A stretch of DNA of 64,000 nt from Actinomadura sp. K4S16 (GTDB lineage Bacteria > Actinomycetota > Actinomycetes > Streptosporangiales > Streptosporangiaceae). The position numbers and the translations under genes are program-made. Shown piece after piece: positions 1 to 8,948 of this stretch (position 1 is its first letter; the number at the start of each line of letters is the position of its first letter). The notes beneath the pieces are model-generated. The model had not been told where the DNA came from, searched no databases, and saw nothing but the letters and a program-made list of their open reading frames with translations. The stretch lies in NCBI RefSeq assembly GCF_008327685.1, contig NZ_BDDE01000020.1, forward strand, positions 124,001 to 188,000, in the 5' to 3' direction.

Positions 1-104
1 GTCACCTCACTGACTCGGAACCTGGCGCGCAGTAACCGGCGGTGTCACAGTAGGGCCAGAGCGTGACAAAGGGCCGGTACATCACCGTTTCTCTACAGAA
101 GTAA

Positions 105-143
105 GGACGCCCTGACAGTGGGGTGTCCACTGCCAGGGCGTCC
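105..143. terminator. Long hairpin, likely terminator of ino1
   Basis: Two 17-base arms (105-121 and 127-143) pair over their whole length with one A:C mismatch around a 5-base loop, GGTGT. The hairpin lies about 115 bases past the ino1 stop on the minus strand and short T runs flank it on both sides, so it could stop transcription from either direction. The bases left of it hold no gene I can support; a weak inverted repeat TGTCAC/GTGACA occurs at 43-68. Confidence 0.75.
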
Positions 144-257
144 TTTGGCGACTTTGTGATCAGGCTCTCAACGTTCCGGAAACCGCGTCCCACCTGGGAG
201 ACGGGCCCTTGAACCGCTGATGGGGAGGCGCTGACCGGCGCGTTGTCCCGCCGTGCT

Positions 258-1337
258 CTAGCGCTCGACCTCGCCGCGGATGAACTTCTCCACCGCGTCG
301 TGCGCCTGGTCGTCGTTGTACTGCTCCGGGGGCGACTTCATGAAGTAGGAGCTGGCCGACAGGATCGGGCCGCCGATGCCGCGGTCCTTGGCGATCTTCG
401 CGGCGCGGACGGCGTCGATGATGACGCCGGCGGAGTTCGGGGAGTCCCAGACCTCGAGCTTGTACTCCAGGTTGAGGGGGGTGTCGCCGAACGAGCGGCC
501 CTCGAGCCGGACGTAGGCCCACTTGCGGTCGTCCAGCCACGGCACGTGGTCGGACGGGCCGATGTGCACGTCCGCCTTCGCCATCTCGTGCGGGATCTGC
601 GAGGTGACCGACTGCGTCTTGGAGATCTTCTTGGACTGGAGCCGCTTGCGCTCCAGCATGTTCATGAAGTCCATGTTGCCGCCGAAGTTGAGCTGGTACG
701 TGCGCAGCAGCTCGACCCCGCGGTCCTCGAACAGGCGGGCCATGACGCGGTGCGTGATGGTGGCGCCGACCTGCGACTTGATGTCGTCGCCGACGATCGG
801 GACGCCCGCGTCGGTGAACTTCTGCGCCCACTCGGGGTCGCTGGCGATGAACACCGGCAGCGCGTTCACGAACGCGACCTTGGCGTCGATCGCGCACTGG
901 GCGTAGAAGCGGTCGGCCTCCTCGGAGCCCACCGGCAGGTACGACACCAGGACGTCGACCTCGGCGTCCTTCAGGGCCTGCACGACGTCGACCGGCTCGG
1001 CGTCCGACTCCTCGACCATGTCCAGGTAGTACTCGCCAAGGCCGTCGAAAGTGTGCCCGCGCTGGACGGTCACCCCGGTCGGAGGCACGTCGGCGAACTT
1101 GATGGTGTTGTTCTCGCTGGCGTGGATGGCCTCGGACAGGTCCATCCCGACCTTCTTGGCGTCCACGTCGAACGCCGCCACGAACTCGACGTCGCCCACG
1201 TGGTAGTCGCCGAACTGGACGTGCATCAGGCCGGGAACTCGCGTGTCGGGGGCCGCGTCCTTGTAGAACTCGACGCCCTGGACGAGCGAAGAGGCGCAGT
1301 TGCCCACACCCACGATGGCTACGCGCACCGAACCCAT
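258..1337 (-). CDS. ino1: Inositol-3-phosphate synthase
   Basis: Converts glucose 6-phosphate to 1D-myo-inositol 3-phosphate using NAD, the first step toward phosphatidylinositol, mycothiol and other inositol compounds in actinobacteria; cytosolic. The 359-residue protein starts with a Rossmann nucleotide-binding segment (VAIVGVGNCASSLVQG, about residues 6-21) and keeps the family signatures GDDIKSQVGAT and NFGGNMDFMNM in the middle and the lysine-rich KRLQSKKISKTQ segment. Length matches the short bacterial Ino1 class. The ATG start is preceded by AAGGAG at good spacing. A PadR-family regulator lies just upstream on the same strand, the arrangement also known from Mycobacterium tuberculosis (Rv0046c/Rv0047c), which suggests joint transcription from the operator at 2062-2110. 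Confidence 0.95.
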   Translation of the reverse strand: MGSVRVAIVGVGNCASSLVQGVEFYKDAAPDTRVPGLMHVQFGDYHVGDVEFVAAFDVDAKKVGMDLSEAIHASENNTIKFADVPPTGVTVQRGHTFDGLGEYYLDMVEESDAEPVDVVQALKDAEVDVLVSYLPVGSEEADRFYAQCAIDAKVAFVNALPVFIASDPEWAQKFTDAGVPIVGDDIKSQVGATITHRVMARLFEDRGVELLRTYQLNFGGNMDFMNMLERKRLQSKKISKTQSVTSQIPHEMAKADVHIGPSDHVPWLDDRKWAYVRLEGRSFGDTPLNLEYKLEVWDSPNSAGVIIDAVRAAKIAKDRGIGGPILSASSYFMKSPPEQYNDDQAHDAVEKFIRGEVER

Positions 1338-1405
1338 CCGGTTGCTCCTTCTCTTTTGCGGAACATGTGGTGTTTCACCCGCCCCCGAAGGCGCCGGGCC
1401 ACTGG

Positions 1406-2038
1406 TCAGCGGCCCTCGTCCCGAGGCATGTCCTGGTCAATTCGCTTAGCTGACTGTGCTTGCTGTGCTTGCTGTTCCTGCTCGGCCCGCTCGCGCCCGA
1501 TGAGCTCGTTGAGCCACCGGACCTCGCGCTCGACCGACTCCAGCCCGTGGTTCTGCAGCTCCAGGGTGTAGGAGTCGACACGCTCGCGGGTGCGCGCCAG
1601 GGCGGCGCGGACGCTCTCCAGGCGCTCCTCCAGCCGGCTGCGCCGGCCTTCGAGGATCCGCAGCCGGACGTCGGCGCGGGTGTGCGAGAAGAAGGCGAAG
1701 TGCACGCCGAACCCCTCGTCCTCCCACGAAGCCGGGCCGGCCTCGGTGAGGAGCTGCTGAAGGCGCTCCTTGCCGTCGGCGGTGAGCTTGTAAACGATCT
1801 TCGACCGGCGGCTCTGCAGCGCCAGCGGCGTGTTCGGCTCCTCCGGCCGGTCCTCCATGATCAGCCCGTTGGCCAGGAGCTGCTTGAGGCACGGGTAGAG
1901 CGAGCCGTACGAGAACGCGCGGAACATGCCCAGCAGGGTGTTGAGCCGCTTGCGCAGTTCGTAACCGTGCATCGGGGACTCGTGCAGCAGGCCGAGCACG
2001 GCGAGCTCCAGCACGCCCGCGCCCTTCTTGGCCGCCAT
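1406..2038 (-). CDS. PadR-family transcriptional regulator next to ino1
   Basis: A 210-residue PadR-type repressor. The N-terminal winged helix (about residues 8-85) has the family pattern LAVLGLLHESPMHGYELRKR followed by the SYGSLYPCLKQL recognition region; the C-terminal half (about 95-190) is a charged coiled-coil dimerisation segment of the Vir-like type, ending in a Gln/Ala-rich tail. It sits 68 bases upstream of ino1 on the same strand and immediately downstream of a cluster of ATGTATCG elements, so autoregulation together with control of ino1 is likely (inference). The same pair is conserved in mycobacteria and other actinobacteria. The ligand is not evident from sequence. Confidence 0.9.
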   Translation of the reverse strand: MAAKKGAGVLELAVLGLLHESPMHGYELRKRLNTLLGMFRAFSYGSLYPCLKQLLANGLIMEDRPEEPNTPLALQSRRSKIVYKLTADGKERLQQLLTEAGPASWEDEGFGVHFAFFSHTRADVRLRILEGRRSRLEERLESVRAALARTRERVDSYTLELQNHGLESVEREVRWLNELIGRERAEQEQQAQQAQSAKRIDQDMPRDEGR

Positions 2039-2061
2039 CCCGAACCCTCTTCCGCAGAAGC

Positions 2062-2110
2062 CGATGTCTCGATCCGATGTATCGAGCGAATGTATCGGCT
2101 CGATACATCG
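2062..2110. promoter_or_regulatory. PadR operator, ATGTATCG repeat array
   Basis: The octamer ATGTATCG occurs at 2077-2084 and 2090-2097 and inverted (CGATACAT) at 2101-2108; 2090-2108 is a perfect inverted repeat with a 3-base spacer. A wider perfect pair, CGATGTATCGAG at 2075-2086 and its complement at 2099-2110, overlaps it. A degenerate copy (CGATGTCTCGAT) lies at 2062-2073. PadR operators commonly have ATGT...ACAT half sites. Its position 24-72 bases upstream of the padR start supports an autoregulatory operator/promoter. Confidence 0.8.
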
Positions 2111-2390
2111 ACAAGATACGTACCCGGGGGGCCCGCTGGCAAGTGGCGATCTACCTGGGCCGCCGCGGGGCGTCCCCGCAGGCCCGTAGCGCGAATGCGG
2201 AGATTTCAGGGTGTATGTGGTGGAAATGTGTCAAAGTTGCGTCCTGGAACCACCTGGCCGTGTCGCACGACCCCGATCCCGGGACGGCCCCGGGACGGCA
2301 ACCGAGTGAGGAGGATCCGCCGACCCCTCGGGGGGCGCTGAGCGGCCGGGATGTCCCTCGCCGAGCACACGCTCCCCCCGCTCACCAGCC

Positions 2391-2485
2391 CGCACAGTAA
2401 TCTTCGGACGGCGCACGAGCCGCAACAAGGGCCGGGAGCCACCCGGCCCTCGGCAACAACCGTTGTCCCCTGTTGATGAGGTCGC
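2391..2485 (+). promoter_or_regulatory. Promoter/leader block shared with second PBP gene
   Basis: The region before the first PBP start closely resembles the region before the second: GCACAGTA followed by a CGGACG element, then GTTGATGAGG and an identical GCGTGAGTAA start context. TAATCT at 2398-2403 fits the actinobacterial -10 pattern TANNNT; the second copy has TACGCT at the matching place. No convincing -35 was seen. GATGAGG just before the GTG is the likely ribosome binding site. Confidence 0.5.
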
Positions 2486-5400
2486 GTGAGTAATCCAAGC
2501 CAGCCCCGACCGGAACCCGGGTCGCAGAGGCCGGGCGGGCACCAGAACCCCCGCCCCGGTGACTCCGGCGACCCCGGCTTCCCGAGCGTCCCCCGCGAGC
2601 CCGCCGGAACGAACCCCGCGGGCGCACCCGGCACGCCTCAGAACCCCGCCCCGCCGGGAACGGCGGAAGGACCCGGTTTCATGGGCGGCCCGGGCGCGAG
2701 CCCCGGGCCGTTGGGCGGCGCGGCGCCGGCCGCCTCCATGCCCGCGGTCCCGTCGAACCCGGTCCCGCCGTCCGCTGGACGCCATGCCGCCCCGAGCGGT
2801 CAGGGCGGCCCAGGTGGGATGCCCGGTCAGGGCACGTTCGGCGGCCCCGGCGGCAACGGCGGTCCAGGCGGGACGCCCGGCCAAGGCGGCCTCGGCCCTG
2901 GCGGCAACGGCGGGCTCGCCGGGACGTCTGGTCAAGGCGGGTTCGGCGGCAGCGGCGGCCCCGGCGGGACGCCCGGCCCTGGCGGTTTCAGCGGCCCTGG
3001 CGGCAACGCTGGTCCTGGCGGGGTGTCCGGCCAGGGTGGATTCGGCGGACCCAGCGGACCCGGTGGACCCGGTGGGAGCAGCGGATCCGGGGGACTCCCG
3101 CCGTCGGGCGGCGGTCCCGGTATGGGCAACGCGCCCGGCGCTTCGCCTCCGGTCGGCCAAGGCATGCCGGCCGGGCCGGGCATGGGCGGCGGTCGCCATG
3201 CGATGGGCAGTCCTCCCGGCCTTCCCGCGGCTCCGGGGACCGGTCCCGGAGGTCCCGGGTTCCCGAACCCGTCCGGCATGCCCGGGCGAGGGGTTCCGGG
3301 TGCGCCCGGTGCGGGCGGAATGGGGCCGCCCGCCGGATTCGGGACGCCGGGGATGCCCGGCGCGGCCCCGAAGCCGGGCGTGCGCGAGAAGCTCGGCGAG
3401 CTCGGCAAGGCCGGGCAGGAACTCGGCGCGAAGGTGACCGCGAGGTTCCGCAGTACCGGCACGCGCGCCGCCAACCGCACGGGCGGACCCGGCGTACCCA
3501 ACCGCACGGGCGGACCCAACCGCACGGGCGGACCCAACCGCACGGGCGGACCCAACCGCACGGGCGGACCCGGCGGCCCGGGCGGGCCTGGGGGTCCCGG
3601 CGGGCCGGGAGGCCCCGGTGGCCCAGGACGGCAGGGACCGCCCGGGAAGAAGGGGTTCCTCGGCCACCTGCGGTCCCGCGAGACGGGCTGGCGGCGGTTC
3701 ATCCCGTCCTGGAAGGTCGTGGGAGGGGTCTGCGGCCTCGGCCTCGCGGCGTTCGTCACGCTGATCTGGGTCGCCTACGCCAACACCCCGACCCCGAAGG
3801 AGCCGACGGTCGCGGGCGTCGAGGACCAGGCGTCGATCTTCTACTACACCGACGGCACGGAGATCGGCCGGATCGGCAAGAAGCGGCAGAGCGTCGAGCT
3901 GGCCAAGATCCCGCCGAACGTCCAGAACGCGGTGCTGGCGGCGGAGAACCGCAGCTTCCGCACCGACCCGGGCTTCTCGATCAAGGGCACGACGCGGGCG
4001 GTGTGGGACAACCTGACCGGCGGGTCCGGCGGCGGTTCCACGATCACCCAGCAGCTCGCGAAGAACTACTACTCCGACCCGAACAACCGGACGGTCAGCC
4101 GGAAGTTCCAGGAGCTGTTCATCTCGCTGAAGCTGGAGGACGAGCACTCCAAGGACGAGATCCTCAAGCTCTACCTGAACACGATCTACTTCGGCCGCGA
4201 CACCTACGGCATCCAGGCCGCGTCCCGCGAGTACTTCGGGACGGACGTGTGGAAGCTGACGCCCGACCAGGCGGCCCTCCTCGGCGGCATCATCCAGAAC
4301 CCGAACCGGGACCCGGGGGACAAGGCCAACCAGGCGTGGGTGACCGGCAGGTACCAGTACACGCTCAACGGCATGGTCTCGATGGGCAAGCTCAGCCGGG
4401 CCGAGGCCGACAAGTACATCAAGCAGGGCGTGCCCAAGATGCGGAAGGCGGGCACCAGCGACCAGCTCTACGGCGGCCAGCGCGGCTACATGCTGATGCG
4501 CGCCAAGCTGGAGCTGGGCCGGATGAAAATCGACACCAAGGAGCTGACGACCCAGGGCCTGCGGGTCTACACGACGTTCGACCGCAAGAAGATGGCGATG
4601 GCCAAGCGCGCGGCCGAGCACACCGTCCCGCAGGTGAACCCGAAGAAGCTCGCGAAGAAGAAGATCCGCGTGGGCCTGGTGTCGGTGAACTCCGCGAACG
4701 GCGAGGTCGTCGCGTTCTACGGCGGTCCCGACTACCTGGACCAGTCCTTCGACAACGTGTGGCAGGGCTCGGCGCAGGCCGGGTCGGCGATGAAGCCGTA
4801 CGTGCTCGCGACGGCGCTGAAGCAGAACTACAGCCTGAAGAGCCTCGTCGAGGGGCGGTCGAAGACGCCGATCGGCCCGGACGGCAGCGTGGTGTCCAAG
4901 GACGACCCGAAAGCCTCGATCGTCCCGAACAGCCATGACGTGGGCCCGGCGATCAACCTGATCACCGCGACGAAGGACTCGGTCAACACCGCGTTCATCC
5001 AGCTGATGGGCAAGGTCGGGATCGAGGAGGCGATCAAGACCGAGACCGACGCCGGAATCGCGTCCGACCTCCTGGAGCCGCACAAGTGCTGCCTGAACCT
5101 CGCGCTGGGCGTCAACAACATCCGGCCGATCGAGCAGGCGGCGGGATACGCGGTGTTCGCCAACGGCGGGATGTACCACCAGCCGCACGTGATCCGCGTG
5201 GTCAAGAAGTCGGACGGCAAGACGGTGCGGCTGCGGCCCACGTACGAGAAGCGGCGGGTCTTCAGCCCGAAGGTCGCCGCGGACGCGACGTACGCGATGC
5301 AGCAGGTCATCAAGAGCGGGACCGCGACGGCGGCGGCGCTGCCGGACGGGCGCCAGGCCGCGGGCAAGACCGGTACGACGGACCGCAACGTCTCGTCGTG

Positions 5401-5932
5401 GTTCGTCGGGTACGTCCCGCAGATGTCGACCGCGGTGACGATCTACAACGACGCGGTGGGCCCGGACGGCAAGAAGAAGTCGGTCATCCTGCCGGGGGTC
5501 GGCGAGGTGCAGGGCGGCACGATCCCCGCCCGCATCTGGCGGTCCTACATGTCGAACGCGGTGCAGGGCATGGACCCGCAGGCGTTCCCGCCGCCCGCGT
5601 GGGGCGGGATCGTGCAGAAGTGGGCGAAGCCGCCGGAGAAGAAGAAGGAAGACGACGGCAAGCCGCCGTGGTGCAACACCCCGGTCGGCAAGTTCGACCC
5701 GCGCTGCCAGGACGGCGGCGACGGTGGCCAGGGCAACCTGCCGCCGTGCCAGTCCCCGTTCCAGAACGCCAACTGCGACCCGAACAAGCCGCCGAGCAAC
5801 CCGCCGCCGCGGTGGTGGTGCCAGATCCACCAGGGCGACCCCGCCTGCCGCAACAAGAGGGGCGGCCGGGGCGCCCAGCCGCAGACCGAGACCCTGAACC
5901 CTCTGCAGTTGCTGACGAGGCCGCCCGAATGA
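2486..5932 (+). CDS. ponA: Class A penicillin-binding protein (transglycosylase/transpeptidase) with Gly-rich cytoplasmic tail
   Basis: Bifunctional cell-wall synthase of 1148 residues, GTG start. Residues 1 to about 385 are Gly/Pro-rich and predicted cytoplasmic, with NRTGGP and GGP repeats; a single membrane segment follows at about 411-432. The GT51 glycosyltransferase domain has the catalytic Glu (E487 in AAENRSF) and GGSTITQQLAKN (about 516-527). The transpeptidase has SAMK (S767), SVN (S832) and KTGT (K961). The C-terminal tail is Cys-rich and shares a WWC...DPACR motif with the next gene's product. Motif one reads E-N where the family usually has E-D; the catalytic Glu itself is kept. 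Located where ponA1 lies in mycobacteria, and followed by a second class A PBP. Confidence 0.95.
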   Translation: MSNPSQPRPEPGSQRPGGHQNPRPGDSGDPGFPSVPREPAGTNPAGAPGTPQNPAPPGTAEGPGFMGGPGASPGPLGGAAPAASMPAVPSNPVPPSAGRHAAPSGQGGPGGMPGQGTFGGPGGNGGPGGTPGQGGLGPGGNGGLAGTSGQGGFGGSGGPGGTPGPGGFSGPGGNAGPGGVSGQGGFGGPSGPGGPGGSSGSGGLPPSGGGPGMGNAPGASPPVGQGMPAGPGMGGGRHAMGSPPGLPAAPGTGPGGPGFPNPSGMPGRGVPGAPGAGGMGPPAGFGTPGMPGAAPKPGVREKLGELGKAGQELGAKVTARFRSTGTRAANRTGGPGVPNRTGGPNRTGGPNRTGGPNRTGGPGGPGGPGGPGGPGGPGGPGRQGPPGKKGFLGHLRSRETGWRRFIPSWKVVGGVCGLGLAAFVTLIWVAYANTPTPKEPTVAGVEDQASIFYYTDGTEIGRIGKKRQSVELAKIPPNVQNAVLAAENRSFRTDPGFSIKGTTRAVWDNLTGGSGGGSTITQQLAKNYYSDPNNRTVSRKFQELFISLKLEDEHSKDEILKLYLNTIYFGRDTYGIQAASREYFGTDVWKLTPDQAALLGGIIQNPNRDPGDKANQAWVTGRYQYTLNGMVSMGKLSRAEADKYIKQGVPKMRKAGTSDQLYGGQRGYMLMRAKLELGRMKIDTKELTTQGLRVYTTFDRKKMAMAKRAAEHTVPQVNPKKLAKKKIRVGLVSVNSANGEVVAFYGGPDYLDQSFDNVWQGSAQAGSAMKPYVLATALKQNYSLKSLVEGRSKTPIGPDGSVVSKDDPKASIVPNSHDVGPAINLITATKDSVNTAFIQLMGKVGIEEAIKTETDAGIASDLLEPHKCCLNLALGVNNIRPIEQAAGYAVFANGGMYHQPHVIRVVKKSDGKTVRLRPTYEKRRVFSPKVAADATYAMQQVIKSGTATAAALPDGRQAAGKTGTTDRNVSSWFVGYVPQMSTAVTIYNDAVGPDGKKKSVILPGVGEVQGGTIPARIWRSYMSNAVQGMDPQAFPPPAWGGIVQKWAKPPEKKKEDDGKPPWCNTPVGKFDPRCQDGGDGGQGNLPPCQSPFQNANCDPNKPPSNPPPRWWCQIHQGDPACRNKRGGRGAQPQTETLNPLQLLTRPPE
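3473..3571 (+). repeat. 18-bp tandem codon repeat (NRTGGP) in PBP tail
   Basis: An 18-base unit encoding NRTGGP occurs at 3473-3490 and then four times head to tail at 3500-3571, followed by GGP-type triplets. It lies in the cytoplasmic tail of the first PBP. Near-perfect identity between units suggests recent slippage or expansion and probable length variation between strains. Confidence 0.85.
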
Positions 5933-5982
5933 ACCGGCCGGCCCTTCCGAACCGAACCGTCCACTGGAGATAGGGGTGTGAC

Positions 5983-6141
5983 ATGAAGCATCCTTGCGAA
6001 TTGCCGCACGCCGGCGTCCTTGTCCGCGTGCGTCGATCCGTCCCGACGAAGGTGAGCCCTTCCTTGGCGGCCCCTTCCGCGCCGGGGGCACAGTACGCTC
6101 GGACGACGCACAGCCGTCCCCCAGTTGATGAGGCCGCGTGA
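5983..6141 (+). CDS. Possible 52-residue ORF overlapping second PBP start
   Basis: An ATG preceded by AGGGG opens a 52-codon frame whose TGA overlaps the GTG of the following PBP (GTGA). The peptide has no recognised domain and no clear membrane segment. The arrangement would suit translational coupling, but the frame overlaps the sequence block that also precedes the first PBP gene, which looks more like a promoter/leader. I cannot tell whether it is translated. Confidence 0.25.
   Translation: MKHPCELPHAGVLVRVRRSVPTKVSPSLAAPSAPGAQYARTTHSRPPVDEAA
6089..6137 (+). promoter_or_regulatory. Promoter/leader block of second PBP gene
   Basis: Second copy of the block described at 2391-2485: GCACAGTACGCT-CGGACGACGCAC, then GTTGATGAGG and the GTG start. 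TACGCT at 6094-6099 is the -10 candidate. The match between the two upstream regions is stronger than expected for unrelated intergenic DNA and points to duplication of gene plus promoter. Confidence 0.45.
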
Positions 6142-8825
6142 GTAACCCAAGCCGATACGGACCGGAATTCGGAGAGGGCTCTGGCCGGAGGGGCTCCCCC
6201 CGCCCCGGCTCTTCCGGCATGCCCTCGGGCGCGCAGCGCGGCGGGCCGGGCGGCTCGCCGACGCCGGGCCGGGCACCGCGCCCCGGAGGCAGGCCGGGCG
6301 GACGGGCGGGCGGTCCCCCGCGCTCGGGCGCCCCTGGAGGCACCCGTCGCCGAGGCGCGCCCGCGGCCATGCCGTCGGGCGGCGGCGGCCGCCCGACGCG
6401 GCGCGGCCCCGGCGGTCCAGGTGGTCCCGGCGGCCCTGGCGGTCCCGGTGGCCCGGGCGGGCCGGGTGGTCCCGGCGGGCCCGGCGGCCCGGGCGGACGC
6501 GGTGGTTCCGGAGGCGGCGGGGACGACGGCTTCTGGGGCGACGAGGGCCGGGGCGCCGGCCGCGGCGGGGGGCGCCGCGAGCGCAAGCGCACCGACGAGG
6601 CGAGCCAGAAGACCGGTTGGAAGCGCTACATCCCCAACTGGAAGATCGTCGTCGCGGTCGTCAGCGTGATGATCCTCGGCCTGGCGATCCTCGTCGTCGT
6701 CGCCTACGCCAACACCCCGATGCCGAGCGAAGCGCAGGACGCCGCGAAGGCCCAGGAGTCGGTGATCACCTACGCCGACGGGTCGCCGCTGGCCCGCATC
6801 GGCACCCACCGCGAGAACCTCCCGCTGGCCAAGGTGCCGAAGCACGTCCAGAACGCCGTCCTCGCCGCGGAGGACCGCAACTTCTGGCACGAGCCGGGGA
6901 TCTCGCCGATGGGCATCGTGGGCGCGATGTACCGGGCCGGGACGGGCGGCGACGTCGCCGGCGCCTCGACGATCACGCAGCAGCTGGCCCGCAACTACTG
7001 GGCGAACCTCAGCACGGACCGCACGGCCAGCCGCAAGTTCAAGGAGATCCTCATTTCCATCCGCATGGGCAAGGAGATGCCCAAGTCGCGGGTCCTTGAG
7101 CTGTACCTGAACACCGTCCCGTTCGGGCGGCACGCCTACGGCGTCCAGGCCGCGTCCCGCGCCTTCTTCCACAAGCCCGTCACGGAGATCAACGAGTCGG
7201 AAGCGGCGATGCTCGCGGCGTTGATCCAGCGGCCGGGCTACTTCGCCACCTACGGGCCGGACTCCAACCCGGCCAAGCGGGCGCTGATCAGCCGCTGGAA
7301 CTACGTCCTCGACGGCATGGTCGAGAAGGGCTGGCTCGACTCGGCCAAGCGCGCCCAGGCGAAGTTCCCCCAGACGCAGAAGAACTGGAGCGACGTCCCG
7401 GACGACCCGAACTCCGGCTACCTCCGCGACCGCGTCCTCAACGAGCTGAAGACGCTCGGCATCACCGAGCAGGACCTGGACACCGGCGGTCTGAAGATCA
7501 CTACCACGTTCCGCAAGGACCTGCAGGACTACACCAACAAGGCCGTCTCGCAGATCCGCAAGCAGAACGGGCTGAAGAGCGACATCCAGTTCGGGCTCGC
7601 GGCGGTCGATCCGAAGACCGGCGGGGTGGTGGCCGCCTACGGCGGTCCGAGCTACGCCAAGCAGCAGTTCGACAACTCCTTCCAGGGCAAGGTGCAGCCG
7701 GGTTCGTCGTTCAAGCCGATCGTGCTCGCCACGGCGCTCGACCAGGGCATCAGCCTGCGGACGACGATGGACGGCAGCTACAAGCGGACGATCGCCGGCG
7801 CGTCGTTCACCAACGACAGCCGCTCGGAGAACGGCGTCTACAACCTCAAGCAGATGACGGCGATGTCGATCAACACGGCGTATGTCGACCTCGGGCAGAA
7901 GGTCCAGTTGTCCAACGTCGTGGACATGGCCGAGAAGATGGGCATCCCGAAGGGGACCCCGGACCTCAAGCCCGACATCACGTCGCTGCCGCTGGGCGTC
8001 ATCGACGCGACCCCGGTCACGATGGCGTCGGTGTACTCGACGTTCGCGGCGGGCGGCAAGCACCGGGAGGCGCACGTGATCGCCAAGATCACTGACAACC
8101 GCGGCCGCCCCATCATGAACAACGAGCACAAGCTGCTGAAGAAGCTGCCCTGGGAGAAGCCCACGACGGCCTTCGACGAGGGCGTCGCGGCCGACGCCAC
8201 GTCCGCGATGCGGGCGGTCGTCACCAGCGGTACCGGTACCCGCGCCAGCCTCGGCGCCCGTCCGGTGGCCGGCAAGACCGGTACCACCGACGAGAACAAG
8301 TCGGCCTGGTTCGTCGGCTACACGCCGGAGCTCGCGACGTCGGCGGCGATGTGGCGGCAGGACAAGAACGGCAACCGCAAGTCGCTGATCGGCGTCGGCA
8401 GCTACAGCCAGGTCTACGGTGGTACGGTCCCGGCCGAGCTGTTCAAGATCTTCATGCTGAAGGCCTTGGAGGGCAAGGACATCTCGCAGTTCCCGCCGCC
8501 GGTGAACGGCGGCCAGGTCGCCCCGTGGGCCAAGGCGAAGCCGACGCCCACCACGTCCGCGACCCCGACGCCGTCCAACACGCCGACGTGCCAGCCGGGG
8601 CAGCAGAACCCGCAGCCCGGCTGCCAGCCGCAGACGACCAAGCCGACGAACACGCCGACCATCACCCCGCCGGGTTCGGGAGACGTGCCGTGCGACCAGT
8701 ACAACATGCCGCTCGGCTGCAACCCGAACCTTCCTCCGGAAGGCGACAAGGGCTGGTGGTGCGCGAAACCGCAGCACAAGAACGACCCGGCCTGCCGCCA
8801 GACCGACCCCAACGCCGGCAACTAG
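6138..8825 (+). CDS. Second class A penicillin-binding protein
   Basis: 895 residues, GTG start in the same sequence context as the preceding PBP gene. Gly/Pro/Arg-rich cytoplasmic tail (about 1-155), one membrane segment (about 170-191), GT51 domain with the canonical AAEDRNF (E245) and STITQQLARNYW, then a transpeptidase domain with SSFK (S523), SIN (S577) and KTGT (K713). The C-terminal 80 residues are Pro/Thr-rich with several Cys and the WWC...DPACR motif also found in its neighbour. A 205-base gap separates the genes. The pair looks like a tandem duplication that has diverged in tail length and in glycosyltransferase motif one. A strong hairpin follows the stop. Confidence 0.95.
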   Translation: MSNPSRYGPEFGEGSGRRGSPRPGSSGMPSGAQRGGPGGSPTPGRAPRPGGRPGGRAGGPPRSGAPGGTRRRGAPAAMPSGGGGRPTRRGPGGPGGPGGPGGPGGPGGPGGPGGPGGPGGRGGSGGGGDDGFWGDEGRGAGRGGGRRERKRTDEASQKTGWKRYIPNWKIVVAVVSVMILGLAILVVVAYANTPMPSEAQDAAKAQESVITYADGSPLARIGTHRENLPLAKVPKHVQNAVLAAEDRNFWHEPGISPMGIVGAMYRAGTGGDVAGASTITQQLARNYWANLSTDRTASRKFKEILISIRMGKEMPKSRVLELYLNTVPFGRHAYGVQAASRAFFHKPVTEINESEAAMLAALIQRPGYFATYGPDSNPAKRALISRWNYVLDGMVEKGWLDSAKRAQAKFPQTQKNWSDVPDDPNSGYLRDRVLNELKTLGITEQDLDTGGLKITTTFRKDLQDYTNKAVSQIRKQNGLKSDIQFGLAAVDPKTGGVVAAYGGPSYAKQQFDNSFQGKVQPGSSFKPIVLATALDQGISLRTTMDGSYKRTIAGASFTNDSRSENGVYNLKQMTAMSINTAYVDLGQKVQLSNVVDMAEKMGIPKGTPDLKPDITSLPLGVIDATPVTMASVYSTFAAGGKHREAHVIAKITDNRGRPIMNNEHKLLKKLPWEKPTTAFDEGVAADATSAMRAVVTSGTGTRASLGARPVAGKTGTTDENKSAWFVGYTPELATSAAMWRQDKNGNRKSLIGVGSYSQVYGGTVPAELFKIFMLKALEGKDISQFPPPVNGGQVAPWAKAKPTPTTSATPTPSNTPTCQPGQQNPQPGCQPQTTKPTNTPTITPPGSGDVPCDQYNMPLGCNPNLPPEGDKGWWCAKPQHKNDPACRQTDPNAGN

Positions 8826-8843
8826 CGGTACGTCCGTGACGCG

Positions 8844-8874
8844 ACGGCCCGGAGCCCCGGCGGCTCCGGGCCGT
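8844..8874 (+). terminator. Terminator after second PBP gene
   Basis: Perfect 13-bp stem (ACGGCCCGGAGCC at 8844-8856 with its complement at 8862-8874) around a 5-base loop, 18 bases after the stop codon and followed by TCCGTTT. Confidence 0.85.
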
Positions 8875-8948
8875 TCCGTTTCCGGCCGCGCGCGTCTCCT
8901 GGACGAATAGGCTTGCTGTCCATGTCGTCGTCTACGGAGAGGCTCGGG

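Noticed and set aside
2..193. 63-codon minus-strand frame at the left edge
   Set aside because: It runs through the terminator-like hairpin and has no recognisable protein features or ribosome site.
3580..3640. GGP triplets considered as a collagen-like domain of separate origin
   Set aside because: They form part of the continuous low-complexity PBP tail; no sign of a separate domain.
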